This document shows positions 19,190 through 26,476 of a stretch of 34,847 nt of DNA, in pieces. The stretch comes from Oxalobacteraceae bacterium. Lineage in GTDB: Bacteria; Pseudomonadota; Gammaproteobacteria; Burkholderiales; Burkholderiaceae_D. Below the pieces are notes generated by a model, which searched no databases, was not told the DNA's origin, and saw only the letters and a program-made list of their open reading frames with translations. The stretch lies in NCBI GenBank assembly GCA_027484285.1, contig JAIXTG010000114.1:1-34847 (forward strand), read 5' to 3'. How positions within the stretch are numbered: position 1 is the stretch's first letter; every line of letters starts with the position of its first letter. The position numbers were made by a program, and so were the translations under genes.

Positions 19190-20215
19190 ATGTTTGAAAC
19201 CTCCATCGTCGGCAGCCTGCCAAAACCCGCCTGGCTGGCCGAAACCAACAAGCTCTGGCCCCAGTGGCGGGCCGAAGGCGATGCGCTTGTGCAAGCCAAG
19301 GCCGATGCGACCCTGCTGTGGATCAAGGCCCAGGAAGACGCAGGCCTGGACATCGTGTGCGACGGCGAGCAGTCGCGACAGCACTTCGTGCACGGCTTCC
19401 TGGAGCAGATCGAGGGCATCGACTTCGAGCACAAGGTGAAGATGGGCATCCGCGACAACCGCTACGACGCGATGGTCCCGCAGGTGGTGTCGGCCCTGCG
19501 CCTGAAGGGTCGCGTGCATGCCTTCGAAGCGCAACTGGCGCGCGCGCACACGAAGAAGAAGCTGAAGTTCACCTTGCCCGGCCCGATGACCATCGTCGAC
19601 ACCGTGGCGGACCGCTTCTACGGCGACAAGGTCAAGATGGCCTTCGCGTTTGCAGAACTGCTCAACCAGGAGGCGCTCGCGCTGCAGGCCGACGGAGTGG
19701 ACATCATCCAGTTCGACGAGCCCGCCTTCAATGTCTACATGCAAGATGCCGCCGACTGGGGCGTGCAGGCGGTCGAGCGCGCGGCGGAGGGCTTGACCTG
19801 TACGACGGCGGTGCACATCTGCTATGGCTACGGCATCAAGGCCAATACCGACTGGAAGAGCACCCTGGGCGACGAATGGCGCCAATATGAGGCGGTGTTC
19901 CCCGCGCTTGCCCGCAGCCGCATCGACCAGGTGAGCCTGGAATGCATCCACTCCCATGTGCCGCCCGACCTGATGAAGCTGCTGGCAGGCAAGGACGTGC
20001 TGGTAGGCGTGATCGATGTGGCCAGCGACGTGGTCGAGACACCCGAGGAAGTTGCTGACACCATCGGCCGGGCGCTGGAGTTCGTGCCGAAGGAGCGGCT
20101 GTTCCCATGCACGAATTGCGGCCTGGCGCCTATGGGGCGGGACGTGGCGTGGCGCAAGCTGAAAGCGCTGGCAGAAGGCACGAGGCTGGCAAAGGAGCGG
20201 TTCACTGGGATGTGA
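19190..20215 (+). CDS. mesD: Core methionine synthase MesD (folate-binding domain absent)
   Basis: 341-residue protein equal to the catalytic C-terminal barrel of MetE, with no N-terminal folate-binding half. It methylates homocysteine to methionine from a donor that is not methyl-tetrahydrofolate. The zinc ligands are intact: His209 and Cys211 (VHICYG), Glu251 (LECIHS) and Cys310 (TNCGLAP). The start FETSIVGSLPKPAWL is the typical first strand of the core fold. The frame is open from 19073, but the ATG at 19190 gives the family length and lies after AGAAAGA. Neighbours (metR, flavin reductase, DUF1852) match the MesD family of aerobic bacteria rather than MesA, MesB or MesC. Older databases call it 'methionine synthase II, cobalamin-independent'. 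Confidence 0.92.
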   Translation: MFETSIVGSLPKPAWLAETNKLWPQWRAEGDALVQAKADATLLWIKAQEDAGLDIVCDGEQSRQHFVHGFLEQIEGIDFEHKVKMGIRDNRYDAMVPQVVSALRLKGRVHAFEAQLARAHTKKKLKFTLPGPMTIVDTVADRFYGDKVKMAFAFAELLNQEALALQADGVDIIQFDEPAFNVYMQDAADWGVQAVERAAEGLTCTTAVHICYGYGIKANTDWKSTLGDEWRQYEAVFPALARSRIDQVSLECIHSHVPPDLMKLLAGKDVLVGVIDVASDVVETPEEVADTIGRALEFVPKERLFPCTNCGLAPMGRDVAWRKLKALAEGTRLAKERFTGM

Positions 20216-20324
20216 CGCAGGCCCGGTCTCGTCACGCCCAAACTTTTGATTCCATCCGGAGTGACCGGGCAAGGCCCCTGGCTCAGGATTGCCTGGAACT
20301 CAACACCTTGTTTCTCGACCTCGT

Positions 20325-20356
20325 GCCCGATGGCCCGATGGCCCGATGGCCCGATG
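20325..20356 (+). repeat. Tandem repeat of an 8-mer
   Basis: Four perfect head-to-tail copies of GCCCGATG lie in the 260-bp gap between mesD and metE, upstream of the operator. It is outside any recognised gene. Such short arrays are prone to slippage; I see no clear function. Confidence 0.85.
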
Positions 20357-20384
20357 GATGTGCTCCAGAACAATTGAGCAGAAT

Positions 20385-20421
20385 TCATGGATATGTGAGA
20401 TAAGACCATTTTACTTCATTG
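20385..20421 (+). promoter_or_regulatory. Putative MetR operator, copy 2 (metE side)
   Basis: Second copy of the element at 17346-17382, with 4 differences over 37 bases. The core palindrome is at 20396-20418 (TGAGATAAG-N5-TTTACTTCA). A MetR-box-like 13-mer TGAGCAGAATTCA at 20375-20387 overlaps its left edge and matches the TGAA-N5-TTCA consensus with one change. It ends 54 bases before the metE start codon. Confidence 0.75.
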
Positions 20422-20438
20422 CCTGGCTTCCCTAGGAT
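20410..20438 (+). promoter_or_regulatory. Candidate sigma-70 promoter of metE
   Basis: -35 TTTACT (20410-20415) in the operator, 17-bp spacer, -10 TAGGAT (20433-20438). Spacing and -35 are the same as in the promoter proposed at 17371-17399, supporting both. Transcription would start near 20445, giving a leader of about 30 bases. Confidence 0.55.
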
Positions 20439-20475
20439 TTGCGTCATTCCACGTTTCCTGTTTTGAGAGCAGACC

Positions 20476-22767
20476 ATGACGACGATCCATAACCTCGGTT
20501 TCCCCCGCATCGGCGCCAAGCGCGAACTGAAGTTCGCGCTGGAGTCTTACTGGAATGGCGAGTCCTCGCTCGACGAACTCAAGGCCCTGGGTGCGCAGCT
20601 ACGCCAGCGCAACTGGGAGAACCAGACCGGCCTGGACCTGGTGCCTGTGGGCGATTTCGCCTTTTACGACCAGGTGCTGGATATGAGCTTCACACTGGGC
20701 AACCTGCCCGAGCGGGTGCAGGGCTTCCACGGCGATCCGCTGGACAACTACTTCCGCGTGGCGCGCGGCCGCTCGGCTAAGGGTATCGACGACCATGCGG
20801 CATGCTGCGGCAGCGTGGCCGCTGGCGAGATGACCAAGTGGTTTGACACCAACTACCACTACATCGTCCCCGAGTTCACCGCCGCCACAGCGTTCATGCT
20901 CGACGCTTCGCGCCTGCTGGAGCAGTTAGCCGAAACCAGGGCGCAGGGGTTGAAGGCAAAGCCGGTGATCATTGGACCAGTGACCTATCTGGCGATCGGC
21001 AAGGCTAAGGACGACTCGAACAAGCTGGCCCTGCTGGAGCGCCTGCTCCCCGTGTACGCCGAGCTGCTGGACACGCTGGCGGCGCAGGGCGTCGAATGGG
21101 TGCAGGTCGACGAACCCATCCTTGTGACGGAACTCGATGCCGACTGGCAGCACGCCCTCAACACGGCTTACCACCAGCTCAAGGACGCCAAGGTCAAGCT
21201 GCTCCTGGCGACCTATTTCGGTCAGCTACAGGAAAACGCCTACCTCGCGGCCGGCCTGCCGGTAGCTGGACTGCACATTGATGCCATCAACGACCGTGAG
21301 GGCGTGCAGACCCTGATCAACCTTCTGCCGGCTCACAAGGTGCTGTCGCTGGGCGTCATCAATGGTCGCAATATCTGGAAGACCGACTTGGCGGCCGTGC
21401 TCGACTGGATCGAGCCGCTGGTCGAGCGGCTGGGTGAGCGCTTGTGGATCGCGCCGTCGTGCTCGCTGCTGCATGTGCCAGTGGACCTCGCGAGCGAGCA
21501 GAAGCTGGACGCCGAGGTCAAGTCCTGGCTGGCCTTCGCGCTGCAGAAGCTCGAAGAACTGCGCGTGCTCGGCAAGGCCCTGCGCGAAGGCCGAGCTGCG
21601 GTCCAGGACGCGCTGGCAGCCAACCAGGCTGCGCTGGCTGCCCGCCGCGCCTCGCCGCGCGTGAACAACCCGGCGGTGGAGGCCGCGGTAGCCCGCGTCA
21701 ACGTCGACATGGGCCAGCGCAAAAGCGCCTACGCCAATCGTGCGGCCAAGCAGGCGGGATTCCTCAAGCTGCCGGCGTACCCGACAACCACTATCGGCTC
21801 CTTCCCGCAGACCGCCGAAATCCGCCACGCGCGCAGCGAATTTAAGGCCGGCTGCCTGGACTACCTGGGCTACCAGGCCGCGATGCGGGCCGAGATCGAG
21901 CGCAGCGTGCGCGAGCAGGAAAAGCTGGAACTGGACGTGCTGGTGCACGGCGAGGCCGAGCGTAACGACATGGTCGAATACTTCGGGGAGCAACTCGACG
22001 GCTACGCCTTCAGCCAGTTCGGTTGGGTGCAGTCCTACGGCTCGCGCTGCGTCAAGCCGCCGATCCTGTTCGGCGACATCAGCCGCCCGAAGGCGATGAC
22101 GGTGGAGTGGATCACCTATGCCCAGTCGCTCACCAAGAAGCCCATGAAGGGCATGCTGACCGGCCCGGTGACGATACTGAACTGGTCCTTCGTGCGCGAC
22201 GACCAGCCTCGCTCGGCGTCGTGCAAGCAACTCGCGCTGGCCATCCGCCAGGAGGTACTGGACCTTGAGCAGGCCGGTGTTCGCGTGATCCAGATCGACG
22301 AGGCCGCGCTGCGCGAGGGCCTGCCGCTGCGCAAGTCGCAATGGCAGGAGTACCTGGACTGGGCCGTCGAATCCTTCCGCATCACTGCCAACGGCGTGGG
22401 TGACGAGACCCAGATCCACACCCACATGTGCTACTCGGAGTTCAACGACATCATCGCGTCCATCGCCGACATGGACGCCGACGTCATCACGATTGAGACC
22501 TCGCGCTCGGACATGGAGTTGCTGGATGCTTTCGACAGCTTCAAGTACCCCAACGAGATCGGTCCAGGCGTCTATGACATCCACTCGCCCAATATTCCAA
22601 CGCAGGAGCATATCGTCCAGCTCATGAAGAAAGCTGCGGAGCGCATTCCCGCTGAGCGGCTGTGGGTCAACCCGGACTGCGGCCTGAAGACTCGCCAGTG
22701 GGCCGAGGTGATTCCGGCGTTGACCAACATGGTCGCGGCTGCGAAGACGCTGCGTCAGTCCGTCTAA
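20476..22767 (+). CDS. metE: Cobalamin-independent methionine synthase (full length)
   Basis: 763-residue enzyme that transfers the methyl group of 5-methyltetrahydrofolate triglutamate to homocysteine. Both halves are present: an N-terminal barrel ([21 protein letters not shown], then YWNGESS) and the C-terminal catalytic barrel, joined by a helical linker at about residues 375-430. Zinc ligands His650, Cys652, Glu674 and Cys735 all sit 9 positions after their E. coli counterparts. It is one unit of the methionine cluster, preceded by its own operator and promoter. A truncated glyA remnant follows within 8 bases, showing that DNA was lost at this point. Nothing suggests that metE itself is damaged. 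Confidence 0.97.
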   Translation: MTTIHNLGFPRIGAKRELKFALESYWNGESSLDELKALGAQLRQRNWENQTGLDLVPVGDFAFYDQVLDMSFTLGNLPERVQGFHGDPLDNYFRVARGRSAKGIDDHAACCGSVAAGEMTKWFDTNYHYIVPEFTAATAFMLDASRLLEQLAETRAQGLKAKPVIIGPVTYLAIGKAKDDSNKLALLERLLPVYAELLDTLAAQGVEWVQVDEPILVTELDADWQHALNTAYHQLKDAKVKLLLATYFGQLQENAYLAAGLPVAGLHIDAINDREGVQTLINLLPAHKVLSLGVINGRNIWKTDLAAVLDWIEPLVERLGERLWIAPSCSLLHVPVDLASEQKLDAEVKSWLAFALQKLEELRVLGKALREGRAAVQDALAANQAALAARRASPRVNNPAVEAAVARVNVDMGQRKSAYANRAAKQAGFLKLPAYPTTTIGSFPQTAEIRHARSEFKAGCLDYLGYQAAMRAEIERSVREQEKLELDVLVHGEAERNDMVEYFGEQLDGYAFSQFGWVQSYGSRCVKPPILFGDISRPKAMTVEWITYAQSLTKKPMKGMLTGPVTILNWSFVRDDQPRSASCKQLALAIRQEVLDLEQAGVRVIQIDEAALREGLPLRKSQWQEYLDWAVESFRITANGVGDETQIHTHMCYSEFNDIIASIADMDADVITIETSRSDMELLDAFDSFKYPNEIGPGVYDIHSPNIPTQEHIVQLMKKAAERIPAERLWVNPDCGLKTRQWAEVIPALTNMVAAAKTLRQSV

Positions 22768-22774
22768 ACCTCAC

Positions 22775-22912
22775 GCGGAGCCCATCTTCCCCGGTATCCA
22801 GGGCGGACCGCCGATGCACGTCATCGCTGGCAAGGCCGTAGCCTTCAAGGAGGCATTAGCGCCCGAGTTCAATATCTACCAGGAACAGGTTATCAAGAAC
22901 GCCAAGGTACTG
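22775..22912 (+). pseudogene. glyA: glyA remnant, middle piece (serine hydroxymethyltransferase)
   Basis: The frame starting at 22775 encodes [18 protein letters not shown] then [19 protein letters not shown] and VIKNAKVL, clearly the segment of serine hydroxymethyltransferase that follows the PLP lysine region. The first roughly 250 residues, including the PLP lysine, are missing and the piece begins 8 bases after the metE stop. At its right end the reading frame runs into the IS110-type element. The continuation is at 25620-25976. The gene would have supplied methylene-tetrahydrofolate, the precursor of the MetE methyl donor. Confidence 0.88.
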
Positions 22913-22954
22913 ATATGGTCGCTTTCGTCAATGCTGGCTGTTTGATCCTTTGGA

Positions 22955-22980
22955 CAAGCGGCTTGGGGTGATGCGGCACG
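22955..22980 (+). repeat. Left arm of a 26-bp inverted repeat in the IS1111-type noncoding region
   Basis: CAAGCGGC-N4-GGTGATGCGGCACG pairs with 24337-24362 on the other side of the IS5 insertion, with 22 of 26 positions matching. Before IS5 inserted the arms would have been about 150 bases apart, so a folded noncoding RNA is plausible. Confidence 0.7.
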
Positions 22981-23069
22981 AGTCGGTTGCAGCGACGATG
23001 GATCAGTCTGATATCCGCGGGTTGGTTACCGCCCAGCATCGATCCGTCATGGAAGCTACCTCCGTCTAG

Positions 23070-24268
23070 GGAAGGTCTGCATAACCCCCGCCGCAGCGTG
23101 AGCTGAGTCGTCGATTTTCAGATGACGACATGGAAGGCGGATACCGATGGTTTTTGAAGGCGGATTTCGGCCTTCTGCGGCCGTTTTGACCTGCCTCGCA
23201 GGGCATCGCCCGGGATGCGGGCGCACTCATCCCCGCTCAATGTTCAAAAGTCGTTTGCGCACCATCCACAGATTGCTCAGCGCAAACAGCATCGTGAGGC
23301 GCGCCGTGTTCTTGGCCAGACCTCGGTAGCGCACCTTGGCATGACCAAACTGCTGCTTGATCACGCGAAACGGGTGTTCCACCTTCGCCCGGATGCGCGC
23401 CTTGGCCTGCTCCAGTTTGTCCATGATCTCGCCCATGGGTGTGCTCTTGTCCAGCGCCTTGCGTTTGCCCGGGCGCATGGCCACGTGCCAGTTCGCCTCG
23501 ATGCCCTGCGTCTCTTCGCGCTTGGCCACACCTTGGTAGCCCGCGTCAGCGAACACATCGCTCTCTTCTCCATGCACCAGCGCGCCGGCTTGTGTCACGT
23601 CGTTGACGTTGGCCGCCGTGCCCACCACGCTGTGCACCAGGCCCGAATCGGCGTCCACACCAATGTGCGCCTTCATCCCGAAGTGCCATTGGTTGCCCTT
23701 CTTGGTCTGGTGCATCTCGGGGTCACGCTCACCGCTGCTGTTCTTGGTCGAGCTGGGCGCGGCAATGATGGTGGCGTCCACCACGGTCCCGGTCTTGAGC
23801 AGCAAGCCCTGATGGGCCAGCCCGGCATTGATGGTGCCCAGCACCTGAGGGGCGAGCTGGTGCTTCTCCAGCAGGTGGCGAAAGCGCAGGATGGTGCTCT
23901 CATCAGGCAGGCGCGCGGCGCCGTCCAGGCCCACAAAGCGGCGGTACAAGGGGCGCTCGTGCAGCTCTTCTTCCATCGCCGGATCGCTCAGGTTCCACCA
24001 CAGCTGCAGGCAGTGGATGCGCAGCATGGTCTCCACCGCAAACGGTGGGCGTCCACCGAGCGCCTGGTGCGCTCCGCGGGCGTGCGGCTGGATGAGCGCG
24101 ACCAGGGCATGCCATGGCACGACCTTGTTCATCTCTTCAAGAAACACTTCCTTGCGCGTCTTCTTGTGGAGGGGGTCCAGCCCCAGCGTGATTTGGTTCA
24201 TGCCCCTATCTTCTCCTCACTTCACGCCGTTTGCCAGTTCAACGGGAGGGAGGTTTTGCAGACCTTCC
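23070..24268 (-). mobile_element. IS5-family insertion sequence (1199 bp, complete)
   Basis: Terminal inverted repeats GGAAGGTCTGC (23070-23080) and its complement (24258-24268), extending imperfectly inward, bound the element. CTAG is duplicated at 23066-23069 and 24269-24272, the 4-bp YTAR-type target of IS5. One intact leftward transposase gene fills it. It is inserted in the noncoding end of the IS110-family element, so it arrived later. Confidence 0.93.
23227..24201 (-). CDS. IS5 family transposase
   Basis: 324-residue DDE transposase of the IS5 subgroup. The DUF772 N-terminal domain is visible (MLRIHCLQLWWNLSDPAMEE), followed by the catalytic Asp in TVVDATIIAAPSSTKN, the second Asp in VFADAGYQG and the Glu in RAKVEHPFRVIK (the Y-R-E type helix). 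Nothing is missing, and with intact ends the element could be active. Confidence 0.95.
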   Translation of the reverse strand: MNQITLGLDPLHKKTRKEVFLEEMNKVVPWHALVALIQPHARGAHQALGGRPPFAVETMLRIHCLQLWWNLSDPAMEEELHERPLYRRFVGLDGAARLPDESTILRFRHLLEKHQLAPQVLGTINAGLAHQGLLLKTGTVVDATIIAAPSSTKNSSGERDPEMHQTKKGNQWHFGMKAHIGVDADSGLVHSVVGTAANVNDVTQAGALVHGEESDVFADAGYQGVAKREETQGIEANWHVAMRPGKRKALDKSTPMGEIMDKLEQAKARIRAKVEHPFRVIKQQFGHAKVRYRGLAKNTARLTMLFALSNLWMVRKRLLNIERG

Positions 24269-24330
24269 CTAGCAGCGCAGGTTGCCCGAAGGCCTTTCTG
24301 TGGATAGTGCCGGCGAGGGTTCTTCCCGTC

Positions 24331-24362
24331 GTGATGCGTGCCGCATCACCGCAGGCCGCTTG
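24331..24362 (-). repeat. Right arm of the 26-bp inverted repeat, with a nested hairpin
   Basis: 24337-24362 is the partner of 22955-22980. Overlapping it, GTGATGCG (24331-24338) and CGCATCAC (24342-24349) form an 8-bp hairpin with a 3-base loop. It lies 15-47 bases downstream of the IS110-family transposase stop, where IS1111-type elements encode their guide (bridge or seek) RNA. Confidence 0.6.
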
Positions 24363-24377
24363 CTACAGGGACGCCGC

Positions 24378-25496
24378 TCAATGCGGCGGGGTTGTGGGCA
24401 ACGATGCCTGTTGGGCGATGGCCCAAACGAAGCCGGCCAGCTCGCGTGCCACCGCGACACAGACCTTGTTGGTCTGCACGCCCCGCGAAGACAGACGTGC
24501 GAACCGTCCGCATAGACGCAGTTGAGCCTTCCAGGCGTGTCGACACACCGCCTCGGGCAGGGCATTGCTGCGTTCGCGCAGCGCTTGGCTCAGGCGCGCT
24601 GGGAACCGGTAGTTCCAAGCCGCCTCGGTCAGCAGCCGCCTGGCGTGAGCGTTGCCGGTCTTGGTGATCGAGCCGCGACGAATGCTGTTGCCGCTGGAGT
24701 GCTCTGATGGCACGAGCCCGAGGTATCCCATGAACTGGCGTGCCGTGCCGAAGCGGCGGAAATCCCCGATCTCGGCCACCAGGCCGATGGCGCTGACCGT
24801 GTCGATGCCACGCAGGGCACGCAGCGCCGCCACGACCGGCTCCAGCCGCCAGCCTGCAGCCGCCTCGGTCAGCGCAGTGGTCAACCGCTGCACGCGTTGT
24901 TCAGCCGACTGCTGCGCCAACTGATACTCCCCCAGGGCAATGCGGTCACCTTGGTGGTCGAAGCGTTGATCGCTGATCCAGCGCTCGTGGCTCTTGGTCC
25001 ACGAGGTCTTGCCCGGATAGCGCCGGCCATGACGTAGCAAGAAGGCCTTGAGCTGCTGACGCGCCTTCAGCCGCATGCCCACTGCATCCTCGCGGGCACG
25101 CCACAGGTTGCGCATGGCCTCATGCGCTTCGTCGGGCACCCAGATCGGCTTGAGTTCGCCTGAGCGCGACAACTCCGCCAGCCGCAGGCAGTCGCGCCGG
25201 TCGGTCTTGATGCGCTCGCCGGCTCGCCGTGGGATCAGGGTGGGCGCGATGATCTCGCAGTGGTAGCCGCGCCGGCTCAGCTCGCGGTACAGCCCGTAGC
25301 CCGTCGGGCCGGCTTCGTACACCACACTCACCGCAGCAGGATCTCCTGCCTTGCCCAGTACCTTCAGCAGTGCCCGCACATCCGGCCCCAGCGTGCCGGC
25401 AAAGCGAGCCGGTTCACGTCCGGCTTCGCAAGCCGCCACCGCAATCGTGTCCTTGTGGGCGTCCAGACCGACGAAGAACTTGATACGCTCGTCCAT
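24378..25496 (-). CDS. IS110 family transposase (DEDD recombinase)
   Basis: 372-residue DEDD transposase. The N-terminal RuvC-like domain starts FFVGLDAHKDTIAVA with the first Asp, then VYEAGPTGYGLYRELS (Glu) and IKTDRRDCLRLAEL (Asp pair). The C-terminal transposase_20 domain has LRGIDTVSAIGLVAEIGDFRRF and the catalytic-Ser region EHSSGNSIRRGSITKTGN. The start at 25496 is set by AAGGAG 7 bases upstream; the frame is open to 25550. The gene is intact, but the element's noncoding end is split by IS5, so its activity is doubtful. Confidence 0.93.
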   Translation of the reverse strand: MDERIKFFVGLDAHKDTIAVAACEAGREPARFAGTLGPDVRALLKVLGKAGDPAAVSVVYEAGPTGYGLYRELSRRGYHCEIIAPTLIPRRAGERIKTDRRDCLRLAELSRSGELKPIWVPDEAHEAMRNLWRAREDAVGMRLKARQQLKAFLLRHGRRYPGKTSWTKSHERWISDQRFDHQGDRIALGEYQLAQQSAEQRVQRLTTALTEAAAGWRLEPVVAALRALRGIDTVSAIGLVAEIGDFRRFGTARQFMGYLGLVPSEHSSGNSIRRGSITKTGNAHARRLLTEAAWNYRFPARLSQALRERSNALPEAVCRHAWKAQLRLCGRFARLSSRGVQTNKVCVAVARELAGFVWAIAQQASLPTTPPH

Positions 25497-25619
25497 GGCT
25501 CGTCTCCTTAACGCTGCGGCTGGCCCGCCCTGCCGCATGTGGCTCGGCACACCTCGGTGCGCAACCCACGATACTGGAGACGAGCCTTCGCCGCAGCCGG
25601 CGAGCGACCATGATGTCTA

Positions 25620-25976
25620 GCCAAGACGCTGATCGCGCGCGGTTTGCGCATCATCTCCGGCCGCACGGAAAGCCACGTCATGCTGGACTTGCGTGCCAAG
25701 AAGATTGCCGGCATGGAGGCAGAGAAGGCATTCGGCGAGGCGCGCATCACGGGCAACAAGAATGCGATCCCGAGCGACCCAGAGAAGCCGTTCGTGACCT
25801 CGGGCATCCGCTTGGGCACGCCCGCCATGACGACACGCGGTTTCTGCGAGGATGAGGCACGCTTGGTAGGCAACCTCGTGGCCGACGTACTGGATGCACC
25901 GCATAATGCTGACAGAATCCAGCGCGTGCGGGAACAAGTTGCTGCGCTGACGAGGCGCTTCCCTGTCTATAAATGA
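25620..25976 (+). pseudogene. glyA: glyA remnant, C-terminal piece
   Basis: The frame reads [20 protein letters not shown] then [20 protein letters not shown], later [19 protein letters not shown] and ends TRRFPVYK with a TGA at 25974. This is the C-terminal third of serine hydroxymethyltransferase and directly continues the piece at 22775-22912, with AAG-ACG (Lys-Thr) after the repeated GCCAAG. The insertion of the IS110-type element separates the two. Together they still lack the N-terminal half, so the gene was dead or was lost in a separate deletion. Confidence 0.92.
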
Positions 25977-25980
25977 GTCG

Positions 25981-26214
25981 ATGCTTGCCGGTCGCGCCAG
26001 CCAACATGATGCAGCCAAGTATGCGGGGCGCGTAGCCGCGGTGGACTGGAGCGCGGCCTTTCGCGCCGAGGTGGCACATGCGCTCGGATCAGGCCAGCCG
26101 AACCAGATCGAGCGGATCTACCGGGATGCTCTGCGCAAGAGGTATGCGAACGCAGCCCAGTTGCAACTAGGTATCCTGATCGTCTGCGGTAAGCGTCCGG
26201 GCACTCCACCTTGA
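25981..26214 (+). CDS. Small hypothetical ORF downstream of the glyA remnant
   Basis: 77 codons beginning ATG 4 bases after the glyA stop. The predicted product has an Ala/Arg-rich helical centre (VDWSAAFRAEVAHALGSG, IERIYRDALRKRY). I recognise no family, and it could be a remnant of a longer gene or chance. There is no strong ribosome site. Confidence 0.3.
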   Translation: MLAGRASQHDAAKYAGRVAAVDWSAAFRAEVAHALGSGQPNQIERIYRDALRKRYANAAQLQLGILIVCGKRPGTPP

Positions 26215-26232
26215 TCGACTGTTGGAAGTCGC

Positions 26233-26257
26233 AGAGGTGGAGTGACCTCTACGTTTT
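26233..26257 (+). terminator. Candidate rightward terminator
   Basis: AGAGGT (26233-26238) and ACCTCT (26245-26250) form a 6-bp stem with a GGAGTG loop followed by ACGTTTT. It would end transcription coming from the glyA side just before the opposing mercury operon. The stem is short, so confidence is low. Confidence 0.35.
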
Positions 26258-26476
26258 GGAGCCGCAGCAAGCGTCGTCGCCGCCGGCCTGGATTGGTGGG
26301 CACGGTACCGAACCGAACGAGCAGAACACACAGCAATCGCCCGGTTTTGGGTGCAAGACCGTGTGGCACCTTTCGCACTCATAGAACCATTGGCACGCGT
26401 CGGTTGGCATTGTTTCGTTCTTGGCATGCCCGCACTCGGGGCAGGTCAGAACAGAGTGCAAGATCAAATCTGTCAC
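26249..26476 (-). CDS. GDCCVxC domain-containing protein (mercury-associated zinc-ribbon-like)
   Basis: 75-residue Cys-rich protein with paired CxxC motifs (TCPECG, Cys12/15; CERC, Cys34/37), the signature GDCCVFCSFG (Cys48, 49, 52), PCPPIQ and a terminal DACCGSK. The family is known as GDCCVxC (seleno)proteins and is often found in mercury and related metal-resistance loci; in some members the signature Cys is selenocysteine, here it is an ordinary TGC/TGT Cys. Its ATG overlaps the merP stop by 4 bases, so the two are coupled. A role in binding thiol-seeking metals is inferred. Confidence 0.85.
   Translation of the reverse strand: MTDLILHSVLTCPECGHAKNETMPTDACQWFYECERCHTVLHPKPGDCCVFCSFGSVPCPPIQAGGDDACCGSKT

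Larger units (their letters stand above)
22907..25619 (-). mobile_element. IS110-family (IS1111-type) insertion sequence, interrupted by IS5
   Basis: The element lies inside glyA. Subterminal inverted repeats ATGGTCGCT (22915-22923) and AGCGACCAT (25603-25611) each sit 8 bases from the proposed ends, and GCCAAG occurs at both junctions (22901-22906 and 25620-25625), with glyA sequence continuing on either side. Subterminal repeats of this kind mark the IS1111 branch. Without the IS5 insertion and its 4-bp duplication the element would be about 1.51 kb. Its transposase reads leftward at 24378-25496, and the long noncoding part lies downstream of it, as in IS1111-type elements. Confidence 0.82.

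Noticed and set aside
20216..20475. Possible cobalamin or SAM riboswitch before metE
   Set aside because: I looked for a B12-box or SAM aptamer core and saw none; the leader predicted from the promoter is only about 30 bases.
21226..22611. 461-codon open frame on the minus strand
   Set aside because: Antisense shadow of metE, whose zinc site and domains are intact on the plus strand.
23215..24525. 436-codon open frame on the plus strand across IS5
   Set aside because: Antisense to the IS5 transposase and crosses both the IS5 end and its target duplication, so it cannot be an evolved gene.
25620..26248. merA or another mer gene downstream of the GDCCVxC gene
   Set aside because: The region encodes the glyA C-terminus and a short unknown ORF on the opposite strand; there is no flavoprotein reductase motif.
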